Assembly (NCBI RefSeq): GCF_932294415.1
Contig: NC_065535.1
Location: forward strand, 85,023,862-85,087,861
Source of the DNA: Quercus robur
Lineage: Eukaryota; Streptophyta; Magnoliopsida; Fagales; Fagaceae
Reading direction: 5' to 3'
DNA length: 64,000 bases
How positions within the stretch are numbered: the first letter of the stretch is position 1; each line of letters starts with the position of its first letter. The translations under genes were made by a program, and so were the position numbers. The notes beneath the pieces were generated by a model that worked only from the letters and a program-made list of their open reading frames with translations, was not told the origin of the DNA and did not search any database. Below, in pieces: positions 24,522-35,547 of the stretch.

Positions 24522-25179
24522 CTGGGAAAAAGGAGAGGGAAAAAGCAGTCCCTTCGCAAGCACGGCTCCAAAGCTACGAAACACCTAGAGGAAGAAAAGT
24601 TCCTCTTAGTGCATTCAACATCAAGATCCCAAAAATGCGGGTTCCTCCAACAAATGTTCTACCGAGGGACTCTATATAGAATTTTGGGGAATTTCCCAAC
24701 ACAAGATAAGTTTTATGCGTTATTATTTTCTCTGCTTTACAATTTGAACATAATGGATCATTGCCCTGCTTTTTAAAAGAAAAACAGGGGGTCATGTAGT
24801 CATATTTAAACAATCATAATATTGTCTCATTGCTTTAAAGAAAAATAGAGAAGTGAACAAATGAAATATATTGATGAAATGAAGATTGTATGAGCTACAT
24901 AATAGAGAAATGGCCCCACATTTGGGGGCTAATATATTCTTTCTTTTTAAAAAAAAAATTCATGATATTGTTTCATTTGTTTAAAAAGAAAAAGAAGAAA
25001 GAGAAATAAGTGAATCAAAGAGATTTGATGAAATGTAAATTACATAGCAAAGCAATTTCCTCACGCTGTGGGGCTAAATAATTTTGCAGCAACTTGATAA
25101 TAATATCATATGGCGCAGGTTAACAAAATGGACAAGTTCCTTGGCTTTACCCACGGGTTTAGCAAAATGGAGTAGTTCC

Positions 25180-25800
25180 ATGATCCCAACAAAGCCTTGG
25201 AGATCCTTGATCCCAGCAAAGCCTAAGAAATCCTTGGTCCCAACAAATCTGAGGAGATCATTTATTCCAGCAAGGCTGAGTACATCCTTAATTCCAGCAA
25301 AGTCTAGGAGATCCTTGACTCCAAGAAAGCAAAGCCTGGGAGATCCTTGATCCCAACAAAGCTGAGGAGATCCTTTATTCCAGCAAGGCTGAGTACATCC
25401 TTAATCCCAGCAAAGTCTAGGAGATCCTTGACTCCAGGAAAGCAAAGCCTGGGAGATCCTTGATCCCAACAAAGCTGAGGAGATCCTTTATTCCAGCAAG
25501 GCTGAGTACATTTTTAATTCCAGCAAAGTCTAAGAGATCCTTGACTCCAGGAAAGCAAAGCTTGAGAGATCCTTGATCCCAGCAAAGCCTAAGAAATCCT
25601 TGGTTCCAACAAAGCTGAGGAGATCCTTGATCCCAACAAAGCCTAGGAGATCCTTGATCCCAACAAAACTGAGGAGATCCTTGATCCCAACAAAGCTGAG
25701 GAGATCCTTTATTCCAGCAAGGCTAAGTACACCCTCAATTTCAACAAAGCCTAAAAGATTGTTAGTTCCAGCAAAGGCGAAGTATTTCCACGAATCCAGC
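25180..25800 (+). repeat. 27-bp minisatellite in the gypsy interior, with higher-order structure
   Basis: The basic unit is 27 bp (core AGATCCTTGATCCCAACAAA). Read in frame on the plus strand it gives a basic nine-residue repeat such as RSLIPTKPR. In the middle (25250-25560) several units form a longer block of about 112-117 bp repeated three times, containing GAGTACATCCTTAAT. The translation is not a recognised protein, and frames break between blocks. Spacing and lack of unique spacers exclude CRISPR. Confidence 0.85.
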
Positions 25801-26799
25801 AAAGTAAAATGGTTGTAAAAAAAAAATGGAGGCATCCAGAAAATGGATAGAAGTTCCATAATAGCATCAAGAGAAGGTGGATCAAGCATGATTCAACAAC
25901 CGCCTCATGTCTTGGGGGCTAAAGCCTATTATATAGTGGACCTTAAATATATTTTGAAGAAAATCAATAGAAACACTATATTGCAAGTCAGTAGCAAAAT
26001 CAACATTATTGAAAGCTCAACAACTATACAATACATCTATCATTTCTTACAGCTCAATATTTGGGCTCACCTATGGAAATAACAAGATTTGGAGGAGATA
26101 CAGAGACCACTGGAAGACACCTACAACTAGCTCTAAAGGCCAACCATGACATCACAACTATTGCCTAATCCTCTCAATGTATCACTAGTACGTGAAAGAG
26201 GGATTGAATGGGAAGCCCACAAAAGTCACTGCCAATCTTAGTCATTTCATCCAGCACAAAGTAAACTTTGTGGAAAATATACTTTATGATGAATCGGCTC
26301 CAGCTGAAGAATATCTCATTGTTAGGATCCCGGGGAGCTCCCATATTTGGGATCCCGAGGGTTCCTATCGCAGAAGAAGAAGAAACCTCGAGGGAAAGCA
26401 GAATATTGCTTATGAAGGCACGCGGGACCTGAATGTAGCCTACAAGAGGATCTCGGACCATCATCTTACATGATAGCCCAGGAAGAGATCCTGGAGGAAC
26501 CTGGGGATACGATGAGTCAGAATTTCCCATCTCCAGGATCCCAAGGGGTTCCCATCCTAGAAGAAGGAAGCAATGCCCATGGTTTGAGGGATCCCTTGGA
26601 CAGAAAAAGAAAGGAGGAAGGCTAATATACTGTTTACGAAGATCCTGGAGAAACTTACAGATATGGAAAGGAAGACATAAATCCTACCAAAGGAAAAACT
26701 AGAAGAGGTGAACTTGGGGGCTAACGCAAGGAACCTAGGGCCCATCCTAATCAGCAGTCAATACAGAAAAAAAGAGCAACTGGTGGAGCTATTGAAAAA

Positions 26800-27600
26800 A
26801 ATATGAAGATTTATTGGCGTGAACTCCTTCAAATTAAATAAGGCACGTCCAAAGGATAAATTTCCTTTGCCTAAACATCAATCTCCTCATAGATCCAACT
26901 AAGGCAACAATAATATCAACCATGAAGAGGCATACCACGATCAGGGAACTCAAGAGCTTCTTAGAAAGAGTTTCTTACATTAGGAAGTTCACACCAAGAC
27001 CAACCTTGGTCATTAGTGGACTATCCAAACTGTTGAAAAAGGGGAATGTTTTCATATGGGGAGTTGAGCAACCAAATGTCTTTCATAAAACTTCAACAGA
27101 TCATGAGTCATTTGCCTACCATATGGGTACTATCCATGGCAAAATCACTATTGTTGTACCTGAGATCTTGATCCCAAGCATACAAAGCATTGAAGGACAC
27201 TGAAATGAGGTATCCCAACATAGAAAGGGCGTGTATGGCAGTTATGCATCTCAACAACTGAATCATTACTTTTCATCCCACCAAATCTTGTTGGTGACAA
27301 GCTCTCATCCAATAAAAACCCTCCTCAATCAGCCCTTACAATCTTGAAGAATAGCCAGGTGGTTAATATTAATTTCACAATACAACATAGGTCTGAAGGA
27401 CCCCCAGAGCTATCAAGAGCCAAGCTGTAACAAACTCACTGACCCAGTTCCCCGAAGAAGAGAAATACCTATTAAGTGAGAAGATCTCTAAAAAAGTAGT
27501 AGCGGTAGAGATCCTTGTAAAGAAACAGACTATGAGGTTTGTGAAGAAAGCCTTCAACGAGCATGCCTAGAGGAAGTCATCTTCTTCCAGGATCCCCGTA
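26800..27600 (+). pseudogene. Remnant of Ty3/gypsy pol (reverse transcriptase to RNase H)
   Basis: The plus strand encodes LNKARPKDKFPLP near 26838, the RT motif normally LNKACPKDSFPLP. It then jumps directly to DPTKATIIST and TTIRELKSFLERVSYIRKF (26922 on), the RT-thumb/connection region. The catalytic YxDD segment between them is deleted. RNase H-like fragments follow near 27240-27420 (HYFSSHQILLVTSSHP, then IARWLILISQYNIGLK) with stops and frame changes. No integrase was seen. This confirms Ty3/gypsy membership and non-autonomy. Confidence 0.75.
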
Positions 27601-27886
27601 CGAAGATCCCCCACTTGAAGAAAACACCATGACAGAATCATCTTGGTGGAGCTTCTGGCCATCAGTCTACCATTGAGAGCAACCTTAGATGACTCATAAA
27701 AGAAGATTCTTTCCATAAAGAATTTGTTCACAGCCAAGAAAGGATATTTTAGAAAATCTTCGGAGAAGAAAACAAATCCTCATCCCTTTAAAGAAAAGAA
27801 AATAAATTAGTTCAGTAAGCCCACTTGAAAATGAAGGGCTACAAAGAAACTTTTTCTGAAGATTGAAAAATTCAATGGTCATGAAC

Positions 27887-28279
27887 AAATTTTCCAAGTG
27901 GCATGGCCTAGGACTTGGGAAAAGGCAAATTTTCCATGTACCTAGCTCAGGACTTGAGCAAAACAGAAATTTTCCAAGTGACATGGCCTAGGACTTGGGA
28001 AAAGGCAAATTTTCCATGTACCTAGCCCAGGACTTGATCAAAACAGAAATTTTCCAAGTAGCATGGTCTAGGACTTGGGAAAGGGCAAATTTTCCATGTA
28101 CCTAGCTCAGGACTTGATCAAAAAAAAGAAATTGTCCAAGTGACATGGCCTAGGACTTGGGAAAGAGAAAATTTTCCATGTACCTAGCCCAAGACTTGAC
28201 CAAAACAGATTTTTCCAAGTGGCATGGCCTAGGACTTGGGAAAGGGCAAATTTTCCATGTACCTATCCCAGGACTTGAT

Positions 28280-28318
<39 letters not shown>

Positions 28319-28500
28319 CCAAGTGGCATGGCCTAGGACTTGGGAAAGGGAAAATTTTCCATGTACCTAGCCCAGGACTTGACCAAAACAGATTTTTTCC
28401 AAATGACATGGCCTAGGACTTGGTAAGAGCAAACTTTCCATGTACCTGGTCCAAAACTTGGCCTAGAACCATTTTTCTAAATACATGGCCTAGAAATTGG
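27887..28500 (+). repeat. 80-bp tandem repeat near the 3' end of the gypsy element
   Basis: About seven units with an 80-81 bp period (starts near 27887, 27967, 28047, 28128). Each is made of two related halves, AATTTTCCAAGTGGCATGGC and AATTTTCCATGTACCTAGCC, each followed by AGGACTTG. One unit holds an A run of about 35 bases (28279-28313), an expansion of the short A tract in the other units. Tandem arrays at this position are typical of Tat-lineage elements. Confidence 0.88.
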
Positions 28501-28554
28501 CCAAGAGCAAAAGTTTCCAACTACGACCAAGAAAATGGTCAAAAGCAAAAGTTT

Positions 28555-28760
28555 ATGGGTACAAGCTGTAGCACGTACCAGCAATAGGTAAAAGTGCAGA
28601 TTGTAAGCATATCCCAGTCATGGCTACAACTTTAGCATGTACCAGCAATGGGTACAAACTGTAACACGTACCAGCAATAGGTACAAGCCGTAGCACATCC
28701 TGGCAAAGGATGCAAATTGTAAGCAAGGCCCAACGAGGGGTACAAAGAGAAAGAGCCTCG
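28555..28760 (+). repeat. Imperfect short tandem repeats, gypsy interior
   Basis: Repeats of the form GTACAAGCTGTAGCACGTACC, spaced at about 40-60 bp, with variants CATGTACCAGCAATGGG and CACATCCTGGCAAAGG. Between this array and the 3' LTR (28760-30321) I see only degenerate sequence with no recognisable protein. Confidence 0.6.
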
Positions 28761-30321
28761 AGTGGGTATGAAAACCCAAAAGTGGGTGTGTAAAGTGCAC
28801 AAGATTGACCTCCTTGAAAGGAATTGGTTCAAGGGAGCCTAAGGAAGCAAGGAAGGCGTAACTTAAAAAAAAAAATTCTAAGAGTACATCACTCGAAGCC
28901 ACACAAGCATGGATACTTTTGCAAGTTTCTATACAAAGAGATTAGTCAATGACATTGCAAACCAGCTAGCGACATTTCCCTCCTCCTTCAAGGTGCAAAC
29001 TCACCAAAGGCTTGGAGGTATTTCGACTTAACAAAAGAAAGGTACCCTTTTGGTAAGCCCACTCATTACTACCATGTTTGAATATATCAAAACACTGCAA
29101 AATGTTGTGCAAGAGGCATCACCCATGCACTAATATTTTATTCATATAGATTAAAACGAAAATTCTAAAAATTTTGGTCTTCTTACTTGACCAATTATCA
29201 AAAATCAAATTTGGAATTCTTGTGTGGTTGAGATCCTCACATGGTTTCATATACATGAAGTAATTTTTATTGCCATATCTTATTTGGCAATTGGCTTTTC
29301 CAGTGCATACACTGGGGGCTAAAACAAGATTATAAATTTTCCTTAGATATATCTTTTACTTGATGAAAATTAAGAAGTCTAGTGCGAACCTTACTGTACA
29401 TAAGTTTAGCCACTGTTATTTTCTTTGGCTTATGAACTATATGGAATATAGCAATTCAAACAACAATATAATTGGTGGCATGGTATGTGAATAATCTGCT
29501 GCAACCTGAAATATTAGATAATCTCTCACAATTTGGAAAAAGAATGAGGCAAAGACCAAGAGCATCCACCAGAAGAGCAAGGTCTTTAGCTAAAGCAAGG
29601 CGTGGAGATGTTCCTAAGCCTTCTAAGTCATGTCCTCAGGAAAGTTTCTATCTCTTAATACATTTTAAGAAGAATAGCTAACCTTGATTAGACTTTAAAT
29701 CAGTATGTTTTTATGATTCAATGATTTATGATATCATGGTCCCATTGGTAAGTCACTATTCATGGACTAAAAATCTCATGGGGCAAACATCTTGGTGTTA
29801 TTCACCTTAGCCATAGCAAGCATGTACTACAATGCATAGAATATCTTTGGCAAAATTCATGGGGGATCCCCTCATTCAACCTATTTTGTAAAACAAACAA
29901 AATCTTGTTGACAAAGCTGTGCTATCTTATATTAAGATTTAATATGCATTCAACATGATTTTTGTATGCTACTTTCAAAAAAAGGCATATCCTAGAATTG
30001 CTAGCAAAAAATGTTAGTGCTAGAAATATACTCTTAGTATCAAATGCGATACCAATATAATTTGGTTATACATATATATCTGCATATATTATTGATAGTT
30101 TGACAAAGTTGATTTATTGAATACCAATCTACAGCCTAATACTAATATGAAGGTGAATTCTAACCTTTCGCAACATGTTAGTACATCCCATGAAGGAAGT
30201 GTAGCAATTCCTTTGGAGTTTCCCTCAAGAATTATTTGATCTACACATTCGTTCTACAAACCAGAAAAGTGTCCAAAAACAATTTTTTTTTTCTCGCGCG
30301 TGGGCTACAGGTAACCCACGA

Positions 30322-30335
30322 GCTCGGGGGGCTAA
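30322..30335 (+). other. Polypurine tract of the nested Ty3/gypsy element
   Basis: GCTCGGGGGGCTAA lies directly before the 3' LTR start TGTTGAAGG, the expected site of plus-strand priming. Confidence 0.75.
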
Positions 30336-31973
30336 TGTTGAAGGTCAAAATTTTACAAAAAGCCAATTCCATGAAAAATAAAGAAGGCCCAATTCAAGCA
30401 GCAAGAAGAATCAACATTAAGGCCCAATTTATGTTCAGATTTACAGCAAAAAGGTCATCAAAAAGTCCAGCAAAGTCCAGTGAAAGAACTGGGCCGGGAT
30501 ACCCAGAGGCTGCTAGAGGCCCGGGATCCTCAGGTAATGCAGCACAGTTATTGTGGGATTGAAACAGCTCAAGAGAGGCACCACGAAATACAAGAAAGGA
30601 AGAACAGAGATGTCCTTCTCAAGTACCCAGTGGTGCAGCAAAGAATCAGAAAGTATAAAGTAAACATTCATGAACAAAGGAGTTGTACCACAAGGAATCA
30701 AGAATGAGAAAATCATACGTAGAAGCAATTGGAAGAGAACTTTCAACCCAGCAGTAAAAGATTCCAACTATTTGGGAATAATGACAACAAGGAAATAACA
30801 CCGACAGCTAAATGAGAAACCTTGAAAGAAGAGAGATTGAAGGCTAATTGCTGAGGACGCCCCGGAATGGAAAGTCAGCAAATGACTTTTAGAGAAACAG
30901 CAATAAAAGATGAAAACTATGAGAAAAAAGGGAAGAGATCAGCCCTTGAGCAACTGTCACAGCACGAGCTCTGAGGGGCAAAAGAGAGAAATCACTAGTA
31001 CCTCAGAGCCCTAGAAAACACGCTATAAAAGAAAGAGAAAACCCATGTTGAAGGGGGAGGATTTTCAGGAAGGAAGAATATCAAAAACAGAGTATTTAGA
31101 ACTCTGTAAAATTTAAGAAAAACAGAGGAATGTCTCCCGGTATCCCAAAAACAGCCACTATAGCACATACTTGGATTCAAAAGGATTCAAACTTTGCAAG
31201 TCTTAGAGGCTTGAATAGCCATCAAAGTCTGTAATTTTTGAGTTTATTTGAACCTTGTATCACGTCTTAGTGAGCACACTTGTAATCCACAATCAAGAAA
31301 AATAGTGAAATATCTCATATTGATTTGAGAATTTCTAACAATTACTTTGCATATTTCTTTACTGCTTCTTGCTGCTCAATACATATATATTCTTGCTTGT
31401 AAAGCTGAGTCCCTACCCAAGCAAAGCCACTCAGACTTGAGTTCCAAATCCCACAAGTCTTGTGCAAAAGCATAAGTTTGTGAGAATTGGGGCCAGGATC
31501 CTCATGGCTGAATCATCCTTATGAAATTCATTTACATATATGTATATGTATTAATATAAATAAATAAATATATATATATATATATATCCTAATCTAAGAA
31601 ACTAACAATTATTTGAAGATATGTGCCTTGTATGGTTGTTCTTGTGTAGGACCTATAGAGGTAAAAGGAAAGGACAAAACTCCATTGCATAACAAGCATG
31701 GAGAAAGATTGTATAGTGCAGAGAACTAGAGATTCTGGGTTCTTACAGGCCTAATACGCCCGGGATCCCACGACAGTACGTCCCGGGATCCCACGACAGT
31801 ACGCCCAAGGAGGAATTGCATTTTTGCCTTGAGGAGATTTATGTGACTTGCGCACAACTTGGTTCGTAATCAGCCCCCATTTAGCTGCGGTGAACCAAGC
31901 CCAGTCCACCAAAACACAACTATTTGGCCCAGGATCCTTGGGCCTGTGTGCTAAAGAAAAAAGCACTCTCACA
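30336..31973 (+). repeat. 3' LTR of the nested Ty3/gypsy element
   Basis: 1,638 bp, TGTTGAAGG...CTCTCACA, followed by the CTCCT target duplication. Relative to the 5' LTR it has an extra 35 bp near 30395-30430 flanked by AAGGCCCAATT repeats, a 23-bp tandem duplication near 31758-31804, and a longer TA run. Otherwise it is nearly identical. Confidence 0.93.
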
Positions 31974-33572
31974 CTCCTAAAATAGATTTACCCTTATCTA
32001 TGTTTTCACTAACTAAAACAGTTTTGACATCAGTGTTCTCAGATTTCATATTGTTAGCAGGAGAAACAAAAATAGTAGTATAGAGGAAGCAATATTAGGA
32101 AAAGAGAAATCATACCCTAAACTAGTTCGATTAGAAGCAGATTTCTGTAAGCTGAGCATCTCATCAAGTTTTGCACTTGAAGTCCTCTCCAACTATGCTC
32201 TAACTTGAAATGGCTTCGTTTCAAACTTCGTGGTCTTGTTAGCCAAGAATTTATTCTCAAATCTCAGTATTCCAATAGTTTGATAAGCTTCATCAAACTT
32301 TGTGGAGATTTTTTCTCACTCAAGCTCCACATCACTGAGTTTCTTGGTGGCCAACCTATACAACTTCTCATACTTTTCGGAAACTTTGTATAATTTTGCA
32401 TAGGCTGTGTGGATGTCATCTTGCTCATCCATCTTTTCAAACTTAGACTCCACCATGTCTTCTTCTTCATCCACATCTTCAACAATCCCCTCAGTAGGAT
32501 TTACAGTGGCAGTGAAGGCATTTAGGATTCCATCATCATCAGTTTTCAAATCATCCTCAAGTTTGATATTGCTCAATGTAGTAGCAAGTGCCTTGCTTTT
32601 CCTAATGGTCTTAAGATACATAGGGAATTCTCGTTTCATGTGTCCAAAATCTTGACACCCAAAATACTTAGGTCCTGAGGGAACATTGTACTGATCGCCA
32701 TCATCCTTCTTCCCTTTGTCTTGACTCTTGAATTGAGACGAACTAGACTACTTGTAGTCTTTGTCAAATCCATTAACATTGGCATTCTTCATAAACTTTT
32801 TGAATCACCTTGTAATGTAGGATTTTATTTTAGAATCTTCATCGTCTGAAGACTCATCTGTGTCACTGCTCTTATCCTTCAATGCCATGCTCTTACCCTG
32901 ACTAGATTTCCCAATCCTTGTCAAACCCAACTCATAGGTCTGCAGATTGCCAACTAACTCTGTCAAAGGAATTTTGTCAATAACTTTTGATTCCTCAATT
33001 GCGATGATCTAGGCATGAAATCTTTCGAGTAGAAATCTGAGCACCTTTCTAACAATCTTGGGTTCAGGAATGATTTCCCCAAGATTAAAGGCTGAGTTCA
33101 CCATGTCCTTAAGCTTGACATAGAACTCATTGAACGACTCATCCTCCTTTATCTTAATCTCTTTGAAGCTTGTAGTGAGCCTCTGAAATTTTGAATCCTT
33201 GATAGCCTTGGTTCCCTCATACGTTGTCTGGAGAATGGTCCATGCTTCCTGTGCAGTTTCGGTAGAGGATATCTTCTTAAACTCCTCATTCGTGACTACA
33301 TTGAATAAAGCATTCAATATCCTGCTGTTGAAGTTAGCCGTCTTGATATTAGCATTATCCCAATTGGCCGGCGCTTCCTTTGGCTTAGTCCAGCCTATCT
33401 CCACAGCTTGCCACACCTTTTCATCTAATGACTGTAAGAAATCTTTTATGCATATTTTCCAGTAAGCATAGTTAGTGTCGTCAAATAAAAGAGGTATAAT
33501 CAATGATTGTCCTCTATCCATGACAACAGGGGTCAATGGATCACACAACAAAGATTAATTCTAATCAAAGTG

Positions 33573-33590
33573 TGCCTGCTTTGATACCAC
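33573..33590 (-). other. Primer binding site of the copia element
   Basis: On the minus strand TGGTATCAAAGCAGGCAC lies one or two bases after the 5' LTR end. The initiator tRNA-Met primer site in plant copia elements is TGGTATCAGAGCA. This fixes the minus orientation. Confidence 0.85.
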
Positions 33591-33591
33591 T

Positions 33592-34609
33592 TGATAGGCC
33601 AAGAATATATTTACCCCTTGTGATAAATTAACCAATTGATTTAATCAAGTTAGTTAATTAATTAATTCAATTAACATGCAAAACGTGTGGTAGTACAAAC
33701 AAATCACCAACTAAGTTAATATGCAGTGAAAAATAAATTTAACACGGTGAATTATTTATGAATGGGGAAAACCTCCAAGGCAAAAACCTCACTGGGTGAT
33801 TTTAAGATCATTACTCCCTAGAATTTACTATTATCACAATAAGCGGTTACAAGTAAAGGAATCATAATACCTTATACCAACCTACAGTTGAACTCTTACC
33901 TCAATACCCAATTAGACTTGTTTTGTAGTGACAATCTCTTCTTTTCAATGCACGGCTCCTAGTACGTGACTAATCAATTGATGCACGGATTCCAATACAC
34001 GACTTACTCACCAATTTGAGAAAGATGTTGGCTGCAAAGTTCTTCAATTCATCAACACGATGAAGATCACGAAACTTCTTGGTTACAAAACCCAACGGCT
34101 TACAAACGCAGCAGCTTTTTCAAGAGAAAGATGAACTAGGGCAAATTCTGTCTCTAGTCACAATTTGTATGAACAAAACTTTGCCTCACACTTACGAAAC
34201 CTTTGACGGCCCTTAAAATAATTTTTATATATGTTTAGGGTTGTGAGAAAAGAAAACCTAAACAAGTATACACGTATTGGTATGAAATTAGATCTAAAAA
34301 ACTGATTTTCATAAATATCAATAGATAGCTTATCTATCGAGCAGCTGTCGAGCATTGAGCTTACATAGCTTTTTAAATCTTGATAGATGCTATCTGTTGA
34401 GCTAGCTGTCCAGCTTTAAAAACCAGCACTTCTTCACTTAATTCTTGGACAGATTTGCATGACTTTAACACTTGGATTTAAAACCTTATTTCTTGAAGTA
34501 TTAAATACATCCTAGATCTACCAAATTACAAGTAAAATGTGTTTTGTTAAAGGATTAGCCAATTCTATATTGACATATGTTCCTAACATGATTCATATAT
34601 ATCCTAACA
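33592..34609 (-). repeat. 5' LTR of the copia element
   Basis: Minus-strand start TGTTAGGAT at 34609, end at 33592. It is 1,018 bp and uninterrupted, so it gives the pre-insertion sequence for the hAT-like element in the other LTR. It is followed by the AATAA duplication. Confidence 0.9.
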
Positions 34610-34614
34610 AATAA

Positions 34615-35547
34615 TAATGAGAAAAATGAGTGGTTAATATAACATAGTTGAGCTTGTACCCATTGGGTTTAAGTTTTTTAGTTTTAGGTTAAGTATGCCT
34701 CTTTATATATATTAACTACTTACGGAATCAAGATGTTTATCACCCCCAACAAGTTGTACTAGAGTTAATAAATAATTGAGGGCTCGTCGAAAAGAAAAGT
34801 GGTGAATAAAAGGTCATATGAGAGTTGATTGATAAGTGAGGGCTCGATAATGGATTTGGAAAAGAAAAGTGATGAATAAGAGATCACAAATGAGAGGAAG
34901 AAGACTAACCCTATGTTTAGATGGAGGGAGATATTCCAACCACCTCCTGAATAATAGACATTTTGGACACATGGTTAGATGACACCTAAAAATTGATGAT
35001 CATTTTAGTTCTTAAACAAAAAAATAGGGCTCACATATTGTGGGCCCAAGTAAGGCACACGTACCCTACTTGAACCAATAAATGATCTAAAGACCCCATC
35101 CAAACTCTTGGGTGACCAACTCAAGTCTTCTTCCACTTCTTTGTCTTCTATCCCCGACAACACTACAAACCAAAATTACATTATTGATTCAATGATTACA
35201 CACACACCAAAGCATCGTGGACATCACAGGTTGAACGAAAAAAAAAAAAAACTGTAATCTCAAATGCAACCTATCACATTATCCTCCCAGAACATAACCC
35301 CTTATTATGCCTTAATCAAGGATAACAATTATTCTTGATTCAGGCATAAACTAATCTGTTTTACTATTGTCTTTCGCATGCTATATTTACAGGATATGAT
35401 AAATCCTTCTTTTCTTTTTTCTTTTTTTGAGGAAAAGACAAGCATGTTCTAAAATAAATCTAAAGTACCTTGATGAAATATTATCCCTAGCAACAATAGG
35501 AATAGCTATTCTGTCTAATTAAGTAGAGAACAATATTAAGTACTAAC
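34615..35547. other. Intergenic segment S of unit R1 (right half) and intron-like sequence
   Basis: Continuation of the segment cut at 11255. It matches about 51202-52127 of unit R2 base for base over long stretches, with small indels (for example the GAGGGCTCG block near 34782). It ends at the splice donor of the orphan exon. No coding sequence is seen. Confidence 0.6.

Larger units (their letters stand above)
22928..31973 (+). mobile_element. Young, internally deleted Ty3/gypsy element nested in copia gag
   Basis: LTRs are at 22928-24500 and 30336-31973, with a perfect 5-bp duplication CTCCT at 22923-22927 and 31974-31978. A PBS follows the 5' LTR at 24504-24521 and a G-rich polypurine tract precedes the 3' LTR. 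By eye the LTRs differ at roughly 20 positions over 1.57 kb, mostly transitions, so insertion is far more recent than that of the copia host. The internal 5.8 kb keeps only a shortened pol remnant (about 26800-27600) and two large tandem arrays. The PBS type and 3' tandem arrays suggest the Tat lineage. It cannot be autonomous. Confidence 0.93.
22576..33521 (-). pseudogene. Copia gag gene, split by a nested Ty3/gypsy element
   Basis: The start is MDRGQS at 33521. The first 170 codons (33521 to 33009) show a UBN2/DUF4219-type gag with YAYWKICIKDFL, VWQAVEIGW and EAWTILQTTYEGT, then a stop after RFHA. Gag continues to about 31979 with an acidic, coiled-coil-like part (32316-32639). A decayed knuckle motif lies near 32640-32670. 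It is interrupted by the gypsy element at 22928-31973 and resumes on its far side. There the minus strand shows HHYGATGHTRPNCYKWLATQ (about 22780-22850), a CCHC knuckle with both first cysteines replaced by Tyr. It ends KVWNEKGLK and TGA at 22576-22578. Several stops and the insertion make it inactive. Gag would form the virus-like particle of the element. Confidence 0.8.
11256..34609 (-). mobile_element. Old Ty1/copia-type LTR retrotransposon with several nested insertions
   Basis: The element reads on the minus strand. Its LTRs are 33592-34609 (5') and 11256-14641 (3', interrupted). A PBS matching initiator tRNA-Met lies at 33573-33590, followed by gag. A polypurine tract adjoins the 3' LTR at 14642-14656. 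The 5-bp duplication AATAA lies at 11251-11255 and 34610-34614. Removing the element and one AATAA recreates the sequence ATTGAATAATAATGAG found intact at about 51186-51201 and 36241-36256. The LTRs differ at many positions, so the insertion is old. The pol region (protease, integrase, RT, RNase H) was not found. Instead there is a degenerate ORF of another type, so the element is probably non-autonomous. Nested insertions account for more than half of its length. Confidence 0.9.

Noticed and set aside
24158..24776. 133- to 137-codon open frames on both strands
   Set aside because: LTR/PBS region of the gypsy element. The frames cross the LTR end and the PBS, with no domain.
25084..25889. Repeated open frames on both strands that could suggest a repeat protein, or a CRISPR-like array
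   Set aside because: 27-bp minisatellite without unique spacers. The frames on both strands are a product of the repeat unit being a multiple of three.
32407..32655. Ser-rich plus-strand open frame
   Set aside because: Antisense of the acidic part of copia gag on the minus strand.
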